DNA of 64,000 nt from Rhizobium jaguaris. Lineage in GTDB: Bacteria > Pseudomonadota > Alphaproteobacteria > Rhizobiales > Rhizobiaceae. The position numbers and the translations under genes are program-made. The first letter of the stretch is position 1, and each line of letters starts with the position of its first letter. Location of the stretch: contig NZ_CP032695.1 of assembly GCF_003627755.1 (NCBI RefSeq), positions 1,550,001 through 1,614,000 of the forward strand, written 5' to 3'. The notes beneath the pieces are model-generated. The model was given only the letters and a program-made list of their open reading frames with translations. It did not search any database and was not told the origin of the DNA. Shown here one piece after another: positions 51,326 to 60,667 of the stretch.

Positions 51326-53569
51326 TCACTCCGCCGCCAACGTCACCGTCTGCTTCGCAAAGCGCGATGACGAAACTTCGACCGTGATCGCTCCCGTATC
51401 GCCGGTTGCCTGCAACCAGAATCCGGTGGTGCCACCTTGGAAGGCGACCGTCTCTGGGCCAATTACCTTGGCGGGGCCATTGATCTTGATTGTCGCGATG
51501 TCGTTGAGGAAGGGCAGGCGGGAGCCGGCTTGGTCTAGCGCGCGGATAATAACCCGGGTCGTGTCGCGATCGCCGGCGCGAAGCGTCAGGCTGTCGGCCT
51601 TCACTTCCAGAGTCGTTGGAACAGGATCGGCGACCATGTGCAGCGTGGTGACAGCCTTACCGCCGATGAGCCCGGTGAAATGCGCGTCCTCCCATTCCAT
51701 GCCCCAAACGCCCAATTCATCCTGGGTGAAATGACGATGATCGAAGATAACGGGCGGATGCGGCAGATGCGGAAAATTCTCACGATCCGGTCCTAAGCGC
51801 TTGGTCAGCGAGCCGTAACGCAGCTCGACCTCGTCGCAATTGGTCAGCACGATGAGCGGTAGCGCGCCGCCGATATTGCGTTCGCCGCGCGCCCAGATCG
51901 TCACAGGCTTCATGACGATCTCTTCGGATGGTTCGCATTGGCTGGCATAGACGTAAGCTGCGAATTTCGGCTCGCGGAACATGTCCATGACGCCGTGGTA
52001 GCAGATGCGGTCGCCAGAGCCGAAATCGCTATGCGTGTTGTAGTCGAACATGCACCAGCCGATGGCGCCGGAAATCGACGGGTCACCATAGGCCGCGTTC
52101 AGCACCTCCAGATGCCTGCGCACATGCTCGGCCTGCCGCTGCTCCTGATCGTAGATCTTCGTCGGATACATATGGCCGCCGAACTCGGTGATCAGATAGG
52201 GCACGTTCTTCGAGAGGCCGGTATTTTCCTGCTGCGACCGCAGAGGCGTGCGCGGCCGATTGGCGCCCGGCAGCTCCTCGTTGCCGAGGATGAAGTCGTT
52301 CATCGTATAGACGTCTTCGAGCAATTCGCTCTCGGTGATGTAGCGCACGCCGCCGGTCTGGCGGGTCGAATCGAGTTCGCGCGCAAGCCTGTTGGTCTCG
52401 ACGTAGAAATCGTGCGAATCCTGCGATTCGTTGATGCGGACGCCCCAGATGATGATCGACGGGTGATTCCAGTCGCGTTCGATCATGCGACGAACGTTAC
52501 GGATCGATTCCTGCTTCCACGATTCGCCGCCAATATGCTGCCAGCCGGGGATTTCCTCGAAGACCAGCAAGCCGATGCGGTCGCAATGATCGAGGAACCA
52601 GGTCGATTGCGGATAGTGCGAAGTACGCACAACATTGCACTTCAAAGTGTCCTTCATGATCTCGGCGTCACGCTCCTGCGCGGAGCGGCCCATGGCATAG
52701 CCGACATAGGGGAACGCCTGGTGGCGGTTGAGGCCGCGCAGCTTGAGCTTGCGGCCATTCAGCAGAAAGCCTTCGGCCGTAAACTCGGCGGTGCGGAAGC
52801 CGAATGTCGCGACATATCGGTCCGAAACATGTTCCGTCTTCAGTTCGGCCTCGACAGTGTAAAGCACGGGATTGCCGAGTTCCCACAGCGAGACGCTATT
52901 CAGATTGTCGAAGGCAAAAGTCACGCTGCTGCCCGGCGTCTCGGTGAAGGCTGATGCCAGCACCGTGCCGTCCGTAGCGCGGAGGGTGGCCGTTACCGTG
53001 CCCCTGACGGCGAGGCCCTGTGGATTGGCGAGATCGCAGCGAACAGTGGCGGACTTTGCCGCAGCAAGCACATTGCCGGTCTCCACCTTGACGTTGGCGA
53101 TCGAGACAGGTGCTGCGACCTTCAGCCAGACGTCGCGATAGATGCCGGCATAGGTGAGATAATCGATACGTCCGCCGAAGGGCGGAAGCTCCGGATTTTC
53201 GCTGCCGTCGATTTTGACTGTGATCAGGTTGTCGCCCTCTTTCAGGCGGCCGGTCAGCCGCGCTTCGAAGGGCGTATAGCCGTCCTTGTGCGCGATGATC
53301 TCCTCGCCATTGAGGTAGACGACCGCATCGGCCATGGCGGCATCGAACACAAGTGACACTTCACGTCCGGCAAAATCCGGACTCCAGGGCAGGACCTTCT
53401 GATAGGTGAAAGCGCGCTGATAGGATTTTTCATCGAAATAGTTGAACGGCAGCTCAACCGCTGTGTGCGGTAAGGTGACCGGCTGCCCTTCATGCCGATT
53501 GCCGGCATCAGCGGCCGAAAACCCCTCGTGAAAAGTCCAGGACTCATTGAAGGCGACAACAGAACGCAT
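51326..53569 (-). CDS. GH2 glycoside hydrolase (beta-galactosidase/beta-glucuronidase type)
   Basis: A 747-residue enzyme of family 2: sugar-binding domain (FNESWTFHEGFS ... VYLNGEEIIAHKDGYTPFEARLTG), immunoglobulin-like domain, TIM barrel (LKLRGLNRHQAFPYVGYAMG) and C-terminal beta domains. The acid/base Glu lies in WGVRINESQ and the nucleophile in LITEFGGHMYP. There is no signal peptide, so it works on oligosaccharides inside the cell. The exact sugar is unknown. ATG 53569 follows agga; the open frame up to 53686 is not used. It diverges from the MocR gene. Confidence 0.88.
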   Translation of the reverse strand: MRSVVAFNESWTFHEGFSAADAGNRHEGQPVTLPHTAVELPFNYFDEKSYQRAFTYQKVLPWSPDFAGREVSLVFDAAMADAVVYLNGEEIIAHKDGYTPFEARLTGRLKEGDNLITVKIDGSENPELPPFGGRIDYLTYAGIYRDVWLKVAAPVSIANVKVETGNVLAAAKSATVRCDLANPQGLAVRGTVTATLRATDGTVLASAFTETPGSSVTFAFDNLNSVSLWELGNPVLYTVEAELKTEHVSDRYVATFGFRTAEFTAEGFLLNGRKLKLRGLNRHQAFPYVGYAMGRSAQERDAEIMKDTLKCNVVRTSHYPQSTWFLDHCDRIGLLVFEEIPGWQHIGGESWKQESIRNVRRMIERDWNHPSIIIWGVRINESQDSHDFYVETNRLARELDSTRQTGGVRYITESELLEDVYTMNDFILGNEELPGANRPRTPLRSQQENTGLSKNVPYLITEFGGHMYPTKIYDQEQRQAEHVRRHLEVLNAAYGDPSISGAIGWCMFDYNTHSDFGSGDRICYHGVMDMFREPKFAAYVYASQCEPSEEIVMKPVTIWARGERNIGGALPLIVLTNCDEVELRYGSLTKRLGPDRENFPHLPHPPVIFDHRHFTQDELGVWGMEWEDAHFTGLIGGKAVTTLHMVADPVPTTLEVKADSLTLRAGDRDTTRVIIRALDQAGSRLPFLNDIATIKINGPAKVIGPETVAFQGGTTGFWLQATGDTGAITVEVSSSRFAKQTVTLAAE

Positions 53570-53794
53570 ATTCAATCCTATCGATAGAGCCCGTCGCATC
53601 CCGGACGAAGGCGTGTTGCTTAGAAAAAATGCGGTCGCGACACGGACTGCGGTCGCGGTCGGGCGACATCTATACAGGCCTGCCACGACGGTGCAACGAA
53701 ATCGGATATCGGATCAGGATTTCCTGATCGCCACCCTCTTGCCTGAGTTCCAAAAACCATACAATATACATACATTCCTTTTGGAGATACCGAG
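53570..53794. promoter_or_regulatory. Divergent promoter region, GH2 versus MocR
   Basis: No gene is seen. The stretch at 53755-53785 (atacaatatacatacattcc) has repeated ataca units just before the MocR ribosome site (ggagat). MocR regulators often bind direct repeats in such a position. The 9-mer catacaata occurs here (53758-53766) and again at 55241-55249. Confidence 0.4.
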
Positions 53795-55198
53795 ATGAGC
53801 GATGATCAGGCAGCGGCTTTCTGGACTCCCTCCGTCAGCAAGACGGCGGGGCCGGTCTACCTGGCAATCGCCGATGCGTTGCAGGCCGATATCCACGCCG
53901 GCCGTCTGGTATCGGGTACGCGCCTGCCGCCGCAGCGGGCGCTGGCCGAAGCGCTCGGCATCGACTTCACCACCGTCACCCGCGCCTATGCCGAAGCGCG
54001 CAGGCGAGGTCTGGTGGAAGGCCGGGTCGGGCAGGGCACCTATGTCAGCCAGGGCCGGACGGCTCCGTTGCGACAAAAATCCCTCCCGAGCGGGCTGGTC
54101 GACATGAGCATGAACCTGCCGCCATGCTTCGAGGATCAGGTCCTGACGGCGCGGATGTGGCAAGGGATCAACGGGTTGGAAACCAGCGATGGGTTGGACC
54201 TGCTGCTGCGCTACCAACAGCCCGGCGGCGCTGCCCGCGATCGCGAGGCTGGAGCAGAATGGCTTGCCAACCGGCTGCCCGGTATCCGGCCGGGACGTAT
54301 TCTCGTCTGTCCCGGCGCCCAGGGTGCGCTGCTTGCTGTCACCGGCATGCTGACGGCTCCAGGCGACACTGTCTGCGCCGAGGCACTGACATATCCGGGC
54401 TTGCTCTCTGTCGCGGCGCACTTGCGGCTGACCGTCGCCGCTATAGAAAACGACGATAAAGGATTGATTCCAGAAGCTTTTGAGAAAGTTTGCCTTAATA
54501 GGAGACCCAAGGCGCTTTATTGCAATCCTACCATCAGCAATCCGACGACGATCACGCTGCCTCTGTCGCGACGCAAGGCCATTCTCGATATAGCCGCCCG
54601 TTATGATGTCGCGGTCATTGAGGACGATGCTTACGGCGCACTGCCGATGCAACCGGTCGCGCCGCTGGCGGCGCTTGCACCAGAGCGGGTCTATCATATT
54701 GCCGGCCTTGCCAAATGCCTGTCGCCTGCGCTGCGCATCGCCTATCTAGCCGCGCCGGATCTACGCGCGGCAACGAGGCTCGCAGGTGTCATCCGTGCCA
54801 CCTCGGCCATGGCCTCGCCGCTTTCGGCTGCGATCGCCAGCCGCTGGATCGAAGACGGTACGGCGGAAGCTGTGCTTGCTGCGATCCGTCGTGAAACGAA
54901 ACTGCGCCAGGCTATTGCCGCGGAATTGCTACCCGCCGCCAATCTGCTTGTCGATCCCGAGGGTTTCCACGCCTGGCTGCGGCTGCCTTCTGTCTGGCCG
55001 CGTGGCGAGTTCACGGCGCGGCTGCGTTCCGCCGGCATCGGCGTAGTCGCGAGCGATGCCTTTGCCCTTGGTCCGGCGCCGGAAGCGGTCCGCCTCGGGC
55101 TCGGTGCCGCAGAAGATCGCGGACATCTGCGCCAGAGCCTCGGCATTGTCGCCGACCTGCTGGCGGAGACTCCGGCAGCTTCGGCAATCGTCATCTGA
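53795..55198 (+). CDS. MocR/PdxR-type regulator (GntR domain plus PLP aminotransferase fold)
   Basis: A 467-residue regulator. N-terminal winged helix: RLPPQRALAEALGIDFTTVTRAYAEARRRGLVEGRVGQGTYV (about 45-88). A linker and a fold-type I aminotransferase domain follow; the PLP Lys lies in GLAKCLSPALRIAY and the Asp in VIEDDAYGALP. Such proteins sense PLP or an amino compound. They usually control a neighbouring gene; here the GH2 gene (divergent) and the DUF983 gene are candidates. ATG 53795 follows ggagat. Confidence 0.88.
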   Translation: MSDDQAAAFWTPSVSKTAGPVYLAIADALQADIHAGRLVSGTRLPPQRALAEALGIDFTTVTRAYAEARRRGLVEGRVGQGTYVSQGRTAPLRQKSLPSGLVDMSMNLPPCFEDQVLTARMWQGINGLETSDGLDLLLRYQQPGGAARDREAGAEWLANRLPGIRPGRILVCPGAQGALLAVTGMLTAPGDTVCAEALTYPGLLSVAAHLRLTVAAIENDDKGLIPEAFEKVCLNRRPKALYCNPTISNPTTITLPLSRRKAILDIAARYDVAVIEDDAYGALPMQPVAPLAALAPERVYHIAGLAKCLSPALRIAYLAAPDLRAATRLAGVIRATSAMASPLSAAIASRWIEDGTAEAVLAAIRRETKLRQAIAAELLPAANLLVDPEGFHAWLRLPSVWPRGEFTARLRSAGIGVVASDAFALGPAPEAVRLGLGAAEDRGHLRQSLGIVADLLAETPAASAIVI

Positions 55199-55237
55199 TT
55201 GGACAAATTGCCGCGGCTGCATATATTTCGAAACAAT

Positions 55238-55279
55238 ATGCATACAATAATTGACGATGTATGCATTTCATGTCATACA
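55238..55279 (+). promoter_or_regulatory. Promoter with overlapping inverted-repeat operator before the DUF983 gene
   Basis: A perfect dyad atgcataca-N11-tgtatgcat spans 55238-55266. Inside it begins a sigma-70-like promoter: ttgacg (55251-55256), 17 bp, then cataca (55274-55279). A protein on this dyad would block the promoter. The MocR protein encoded just upstream is the obvious candidate, since the shared 9-mer catacaata also lies before its own gene. Confidence 0.5.
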
Positions 55280-55371
55280 ACTTTCAACAGGACGGCGGGT
55301 GACTTGAAGGTCGCCGATAGGGCCGCCCAGCTTCGAGACGAGCCGCATGGGGCGCTTCGCCTGCGAGGCTC

Positions 55372-55407
55372 TCGGGCATCACGCCTCCAGGCGAATGCCC
55401 GATTTTT
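55372..55407 (+). terminator. Intrinsic terminator in the leader of the DUF983 gene
   Basis: An 8-bp stem (tcgggcat / atgcccga) encloses a second 4-bp stem (cgcc / ggcg, loop tcca) and is followed by ttttt (55403-55407). It ends 14 bp before the DUF983 start codon. Upstream gaggc could pair with gcctc in the hairpin and disrupt it. The layout is that of a transcription attenuator. Confidence 0.6.
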
Positions 55408-55421
55408 GGAAGGGACAAACA

Positions 55422-55844
55422 ATGTCATCCGAAGATTCATGGCCGCCGCTTCCCCCGCTCCAGACCGGTGTGCGCAGCCGCTGCCCGCGCTGCGGTCAGG
55501 GACATCTGTTCAAGGGTTTCCTAACGCTCCGCCCGTCCTGTGAAGTTTGCGGCCTCGACTATTCCTTTGCTGATCCGGCCGATGGTCCGGCCTTCTTCGT
55601 CATCTGCTTCGCCTGTATCCCGAGCGTCGCTCTTGCCGTCTGGCTCGAAGTCGCCTTCCAGGCTCCCTATTGGGTGCACGCCTTTACGACCCTGCCGTTC
55701 ATGCTGCTCACTTGTATTCCGCCGCTGCGCCCGCTGAAGGGCTGGCTGGTGGCGAGTCAATATTTCTACAAGGCGGAAGAGGGCAAACTCGCACGCCTGG
55801 AAACGCCGCGTGACGACGGCGACTTGCATCCGCATTCTGCATAA
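55422..55844 (+). CDS. DUF983 membrane protein with zinc-ribbon motif
   Basis: A 140-residue protein with an N-terminal CPRCGQGHLFKGF and a second CEVCGLDY, forming a possible C4 metal site. Two hydrophobic helices follow (FFVICFACIPSVALAVWLEV and FTTLPFMLLTCIPPL). The DUF983 family is common in alphaproteobacteria and has no firm function; some members lie near cytochrome oxidase genes. The start at 55422 follows ggaaggg; the frame is open up to 55347 across the terminator-like hairpin. Confidence 0.8.
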   Translation: MSSEDSWPPLPPLQTGVRSRCPRCGQGHLFKGFLTLRPSCEVCGLDYSFADPADGPAFFVICFACIPSVALAVWLEVAFQAPYWVHAFTTLPFMLLTCIPPLRPLKGWLVASQYFYKAEEGKLARLETPRDDGDLHPHSA

Positions 55845-55849
55845 TCGGC

Positions 55850-56752
55850 CTATCTGGCTCTTGTGCTTCTGATTTCCTCCCCGGGGCTCCGCACTGCCGC
55901 GTACATGCCGGTGGTGCGGAATTCTGTAGGATTGATCCCGTAGGTGCGGCGGAACGCCTTCGAGAAATAATTGGCGTCGTCGAAACCGGACATGATCGCC
56001 ACTTCCTTGACCGGAATGAACGCCGCTTTGGTCAAGAGCTTGGCCGCTCGTTGCATACGTTGTTGCAGGACGAATTCCGCCGGCGGCAGACCTTCACTAT
56101 CGGCGAAGACACGTGAGAAATGGGCGCGGCTGAGACCGCTCACCTTGGCAAGTTCGCTGACCGGCAGCGGTTTCTCGAGATTGGCGTCGATATAGTCGAT
56201 GACTGTCTGCATGGCGGACCGGTCGGCAGCGACGGCATGCGAACCGAAAACATCGTCGTAAAGCGCCATTGCGGCTTCATAGGCCACCGCTGAAGCCGAA
56301 GCCGGCGTGGTGGCGCCTCTTACAAGCCGCAGGCTGCAATCCGCAAGATGATCGATCGTCGACTGCTGCAATTTCAAGAGCGGCCCTGCGGCGGCCAGGA
56401 TCAGGCGATGGATACGCAGCGCTTCCTCGCCGTTCATCGATATCCAGAAATATTCCCAGCGCTCGCCCTTTTCCAACCAATAGCGATGATTGTGGGGCAC
56501 CAGCACCAATAACGTATCGCCGGAGCCGAGACGGTAGTTGCGGTTCTCGTAACGCAGCCGGCCGCTGCCGCTGATCGTATGCTGCAACACCGTGAATGGC
56601 GTTTGGCCGCGCCGGCGACCGTCCCAATCGTAGAGCTCGTTATCCCTTATTTCATAACCGGCGCTGGTCGGCATGGCATGCAGCCGGTGGCGTCCGCGCG
56701 GCAGCGAAACAGTCCGCATGGTTTGGCCGTTGGCGATCAAATCTTGCAGCAC
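55850..56752 (-). CDS. agpT: AraC-family activator of alpha-galactoside use
   Basis: A 300-residue regulator. An N-terminal cupin-like sugar-sensing domain (about 30-150) is followed by two AraC helix-turn-helix units: PVSELAKVSGLSRAHFSRVFADSEGLPPAEFV and VKEVAIMSGFDDANYFSKAFRRTYGINPTEFR. In S. meliloti an AraC-type activator named AgpT drives the melA-agp genes, and the same arrangement is seen here; the symbol rests on this context. The start is GTG 56752 with aaggg upstream; ATG 56719 is an alternative. Confidence 0.82.
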   Translation of the reverse strand: MLQDLIANGQTMRTVSLPRGRHRLHAMPTSAGYEIRDNELYDWDGRRRGQTPFTVLQHTISGSGRLRYENRNYRLGSGDTLLVLVPHNHRYWLEKGERWEYFWISMNGEEALRIHRLILAAAGPLLKLQQSTIDHLADCSLRLVRGATTPASASAVAYEAAMALYDDVFGSHAVAADRSAMQTVIDYIDANLEKPLPVSELAKVSGLSRAHFSRVFADSEGLPPAEFVLQQRMQRAAKLLTKAAFIPVKEVAIMSGFDDANYFSKAFRRTYGINPTEFRTTGMYAAVRSPGEEIRSTRAR

Positions 56753-56865
56753 AAAATTACCCTTGAAAGCATAATAGTTCTCTGGTCGGCCCGATGATTA
56801 TAGGCATAATTCCGCCCAGAAAACAGCATGCACCTGCCGATGAGGACCGGCAGAAGGAGGAGAAA
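56753..56865. promoter_or_regulatory. Divergent promoter region, agpT versus melA
   Basis: This stretch must hold the promoters for the activator and for the melA-agp operon, and the binding site of the AraC-type protein. No clear direct repeats can be singled out by eye. Confidence 0.4.
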
Positions 56866-56946
56866 GTGCTGATTTTGCCATTGTTGCGCTGTCGGCGCGA
56901 TGATGGGATGAAAACACCATCTTCTTCTCCGCTGCTGATTGTTTGA
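56866..56946 (+). CDS. Possible 26-codon leader peptide before melA
   Basis: A GTG at 56866 has a strong ribosome site (aaggaggag, 56855-56862) at good distance. The frame encodes 26 residues (MLILPLLRCRRDD at the start) and stops at 56944, 20 bp before the melA start. It could be a leader peptide that affects melA translation, or the ribosome site may be accidental. No sugar- or amino-acid-specific codon run is seen. Confidence 0.3.
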   Translation: MLILPLLRCRRDDGMKTPSSSPLLIV

Positions 56947-56966
56947 TCGACTTCAAGGTGAGGATC

Positions 56967-58433
56967 ATGAGTTTCAAAATCGCCATTATCGGCGCAGGCA
57001 GCGTCGGCTTCACGAAAAAATTGTTCACCGACATTCTCTGCGTGCCGGAATTCCGCGACGTGGAATTCGCGCTCACCGATGTCAGCGAGCACAATCTGAC
57101 AATGATCAAGGCGATCCTCGACCGGATCGTCGAGGCGAACAAGCTGCCGACGCGCGTGACCGCCACGACGGAGCGCCGCAAGGCGCTGGCTGGCGCGCGC
57201 TACGTCATTAGCTGCGTGCGCGTCGGCGGGCTGGAAGCCTATGCCGAAGATATCCGCATTCCCCTGAAGTATGGCATCGACCAATGTGTCGGCGATACGA
57301 TCTGCGCCGGCGGCATTCTCTACGGCCAGCGCAACATTCCCGTCATTCTCGATTTCTGCAAAGATATCCGTGAGGTCGCCGAAACAGGCGCGAAGTTCCT
57401 CAACTATGCCAACCCCATGGCGATGAACACCTGGGCGGCGATCAAGTATGGCAAGGTCGATACGATCGGTCTCTGCCATGGCGTCCAGCACGGGGCCGAG
57501 CAGATCGCGGAAGTTCTCGGCGCCAAGGACAAGTCGGAGCTCGACTACATCTGCTCGGGCATCAACCACCAGACCTGGTTCGTTGACCTGCGCCTCAATG
57601 GCCGCAAGATCGGCAAGGATGAGCTTGTCGCCGCATTCGAGGCCCATCCGGTCTATTCGCAACAGGAAAAGCTGCGCATTGATGTGCTGAAGCGTTTTGG
57701 CGTCTATTCGACCGAGAGCAACGGTCATCTCTCCGAATACCTGCCTTGGTATCGGAAGCGGCCGGACGAGATCAACAAGTGGATCGACATGTCCGACTGG
57801 ATCCACGGCGAGACGGGCGGCTATCTTCGCCATTCAACCGAAACGCGCAACTGGTTCGAGACGGAATTCCCGCAGATCCTCGACAGCGCCTCAAAGCCGA
57901 TCGATCCGGCCAAGCGCTCGAACGAGCATGCGAGCCATATCCTTGAGGCGCTGGAGACCAATCGCGTCTATCGCGGCCATTTCAACGTCAAGAACAACGG
58001 CGTCATCACCAATCTGCCTGCCGACGCCATCATCGAATCGCCCGGTTTCGTCGATCGCTTCGGCATCAACATGGTGGCCGGAATCACGCTGCCGGAAGCC
58101 TGTGCTGCGACCTGTATCTCCTCGATCAACGTCCAGCGCATGTCGGTTCACGCCGCCGTCAGCGGCGATCTTGACCTGCTGAAGCTTGCGGTTCTGCATG
58201 ATCCGCTGGTCGGTGCCGTATCGACGCCGGAGGAAGTCTGGCAGATGGTCGATGAAATGATCGTCGCCGAAGCCCGCTGGCTGCCCCAATATGCGGATGC
58301 CGTCGAAGGTGCGAAGGACCGTCTGTCGCGCGGCAAGGTGAAAACCCGCGATTGGAAGGGTGCGGCCAGCCGCAACGTGCGCTCGATCGAGGAGCTGAGA
58401 GCCGAAAAAGCAGCCATGAAGCAGGCTGGTTAA
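56967..58433 (+). CDS. melA: GH4 alpha-galactosidase, NAD- and metal-dependent
   Basis: A 488-residue family 4 glycosidase that hydrolyses alpha-galactosides such as melibiose and raffinose by a redox-type mechanism. NAD-binding loop KIAIIGAGSVGF; substrate/metal residues in LNYANPMAMNTWA, the metal Cys-His pair in GLCHGVQHG and GINHQTWF. ATG 56967 follows aaggtgagg. It works in the cytoplasm on sugar imported by the agp transporter encoded downstream. The length fits MelA-like members (about 450-490 residues). Confidence 0.9.
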   Translation: MSFKIAIIGAGSVGFTKKLFTDILCVPEFRDVEFALTDVSEHNLTMIKAILDRIVEANKLPTRVTATTERRKALAGARYVISCVRVGGLEAYAEDIRIPLKYGIDQCVGDTICAGGILYGQRNIPVILDFCKDIREVAETGAKFLNYANPMAMNTWAAIKYGKVDTIGLCHGVQHGAEQIAEVLGAKDKSELDYICSGINHQTWFVDLRLNGRKIGKDELVAAFEAHPVYSQQEKLRIDVLKRFGVYSTESNGHLSEYLPWYRKRPDEINKWIDMSDWIHGETGGYLRHSTETRNWFETEFPQILDSASKPIDPAKRSNEHASHILEALETNRVYRGHFNVKNNGVITNLPADAIIESPGFVDRFGINMVAGITLPEACAATCISSINVQRMSVHAAVSGDLDLLKLAVLHDPLVGAVSTPEEVWQMVDEMIVAEARWLPQYADAVEGAKDRLSRGKVKTRDWKGAASRNVRSIEELRAEKAAMKQAG

Positions 58434-58448
58434 GGAATGGGCATTCGG

Positions 58449-58489
58449 GACAGGTTGGCTGCGGCGGGGCTTTCAGGAGGAGACCTGTC
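58449..58489 (+). other. Hairpin between melA and agpA
   Basis: Inverted repeat gacaggt (58449-58455) / acctgtc (58483-58489) in the 138-bp gap. It may protect or separate the mRNA of the highly expressed binding protein. The loop is long, so the confidence is low. Confidence 0.3.
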
Positions 58490-58571
58490 GCACGACGCCA
58501 GCCGGTTCCCGTTCGATAGAGGAGTGCGGCGCACCCACGGGGACGCTCGCGATAATGGGAGAGAGAAAACG

Positions 58572-60659
58572 ATGAAACATGTTCGACCGATCAGCATTCT
58601 TGCGGCGCTGACGATTGCCACATCCGCAATCGCCATGAGCGCCTACGCATCCGAACCGACGGTGCCACCCGTGCCGCCGGTTTTCCCGGCCGAGGGCAAG
58701 ATCAAATACGTGCCGCGCGACTCCATCCTGGAGTTCAAGGCGCTGCCGGAATATCACGAGCCGGGTTGGGTCACCGACAAATTCGTCAAGACCGGCAAGC
58801 TGCCACCGGTCAAGGATCGCCTGCCGAAGGAGCCGCTCGTCTATAAGACCGGCAACATGCCCGACGGTGTCGGTGTTTACGGCGACACGCTGCGCCATGT
58901 CATCGGCGGCCGGCCGGAAGGATGGAACTACGGCGCCGGCCAGACGCAAGGGTGGGGCGGCATCGATATCGGTCTTTCGGAGTGCCTAACGCGCACCGCG
59001 CCGCTGTTCCAGGTCGAGGCGAAGGATACCGAACCACTGCCTAATCTAGCCAAGAGCTGGGAATGGTCGCCGGACGGCCACAAGCTCACCATGCACCTGA
59101 TCGAAGGGGCGAAATGGTCCGACGGCGTACCCTTTAACGCCGACGACATCATGTTTTACTGGGAAGATGAAGTTATCGATCCGAATGTCTCGCCGCTCGG
59201 CGGTGGCGCATCGCCGGAAGCCTTCGGCGACGGCACGACACTCAAGAGGATCGACGATTATACGGTCGAATGGACCTTCAAGGACGCTTTCCCGAAGCAA
59301 TATCTCTACACGATGGCCTATCCCAATTTCTGCCCGGGTCCATCGCATATCCTGAAGCCGCAGCACCCGAAATATTCGAAGAACACCTACGATCAGTTCA
59401 AGAACGCCTTCCCGCCGGAATATATGAACATACCGGTCATGGGTGCCTGGGTGCCGGTCGAATACCGTTCCGACGACATCATCGTCCTGCGCCGCAATCC
59501 CTATTACTGGAAGGTCGACGAGAAGGGTAATCAACTGCCTTACCTCAACGAGCTGCACTACAAGCTCTCGACCTGGGCGGACCGCGACGTGCAGGCAGTT
59601 GCCGGCTCCGGCGATCTTTCCAATCTGGAGCAGCCGGAAAACTTCGTCGCTTCGCTGAAGCGCGCCGCCCAGCCTGACGCTCCCGCGCGTCTTGCCTTCG
59701 GTCCGCGGCTCATTGGCTATAACTTGCAGATGAACTTCTCCGCCAACGGCTGGGGTAACCCGGACGCACGAGGCCAGGCAATCCGCGAGCTCAATCGCAA
59801 CGAGGATTTCCGCAAGGCCGTGACCATGGCGCTCGATCGCAAGGCGATCGGTGACTCCCTGGTCAAGGGGCCGTTCACGGCGATCTATCCGGGCGGCCTG
59901 TCCTCGGGCACCAGCTTCTACGACCGCAACTCGACCGTCTATTATCCCTTTGACCTTGCCGCCGCGAAGGCGGAGCTGGCGAAGGCCGGCCTCAAAGACA
60001 CCGACGGCGACGGCATCGTCAATTTCCCGGCCGGTGTCGCCGGCGGCAAGAATGTCGAAATCACGCTGCTGGTCAGTAACGACTACACCACGGACAAGAG
60101 CCTTGCCGAGGGCGTCGTGGCCCAGATGGAAAAACTCGGGCTTCGAGTCATCATCAACGCACTCGACGGACCGAAGCGCGACGACGCCAACTATAGCGGC
60201 CGCTTCGACTGGATGGTCCGACGCAACAGCACGGAATTGGCCTCGGTGGTTCAGAACACCGAACAGCTTGCTCCGGTTGGCCCGCGCACGAGCTGGAACC
60301 ACCGCGCGCCCGAAAGTGGTCAGGTGGACCTGATGCCCTTTGAAAAGGAGATGGTCGATATCGTCAACAAGTTCACGACTACACAGAATAGCGACGAGCG
60401 CGTGGCTCTGATGAAGCAATATCAGAAGCTCTCGACCGAACACCTCTACAACATCGGTCTGACCGAATATCCGGGCGCGCTCATCATCAACAAGCGCTTC
60501 TCGAATGTTCCTCCGGGTACGCCAATCTTCATGTTCAACTGGGCCGAGGACTCCATCATCCGCGAGCGCCTGTGGGTCGCGGCCGATAAGCAGGGCAAAT
60601 ACGAGCTGTTCCCCGAGCAGCTTCCGGGCGCTCCGGGCAGCGCCGGTCCGATCAACTAA
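58572..60659 (+). CDS. agpA: Periplasmic alpha-galactoside-binding protein
   Basis: A 695-residue SBP_bac_5-family binding protein. A signal peptide (ISILAALTIATSAIAMSAYA) is followed by the family signature region (LPNLAKSWEWSPDGHKLTMHLIEGAKWSDGVPFNADDIMFYWE). The family mostly binds oligopeptides, but long members such as AgpA of S. meliloti bind alpha-galactosides; placement after melA supports that here. ATG 58572 follows gggagag; the frame up to 58437 is not used. Homologues are about the same length. Confidence 0.87.
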   Translation: MKHVRPISILAALTIATSAIAMSAYASEPTVPPVPPVFPAEGKIKYVPRDSILEFKALPEYHEPGWVTDKFVKTGKLPPVKDRLPKEPLVYKTGNMPDGVGVYGDTLRHVIGGRPEGWNYGAGQTQGWGGIDIGLSECLTRTAPLFQVEAKDTEPLPNLAKSWEWSPDGHKLTMHLIEGAKWSDGVPFNADDIMFYWEDEVIDPNVSPLGGGASPEAFGDGTTLKRIDDYTVEWTFKDAFPKQYLYTMAYPNFCPGPSHILKPQHPKYSKNTYDQFKNAFPPEYMNIPVMGAWVPVEYRSDDIIVLRRNPYYWKVDEKGNQLPYLNELHYKLSTWADRDVQAVAGSGDLSNLEQPENFVASLKRAAQPDAPARLAFGPRLIGYNLQMNFSANGWGNPDARGQAIRELNRNEDFRKAVTMALDRKAIGDSLVKGPFTAIYPGGLSSGTSFYDRNSTVYYPFDLAAAKAELAKAGLKDTDGDGIVNFPAGVAGGKNVEITLLVSNDYTTDKSLAEGVVAQMEKLGLRVIINALDGPKRDDANYSGRFDWMVRRNSTELASVVQNTEQLAPVGPRTSWNHRAPESGQVDLMPFEKEMVDIVNKFTTTQNSDERVALMKQYQKLSTEHLYNIGLTEYPGALIINKRFSNVPPGTPIFMFNWAEDSIIRERLWVAADKQGKYELFPEQLPGAPGSAGPIN

Positions 60660-60667
60660 TGGAGCGC

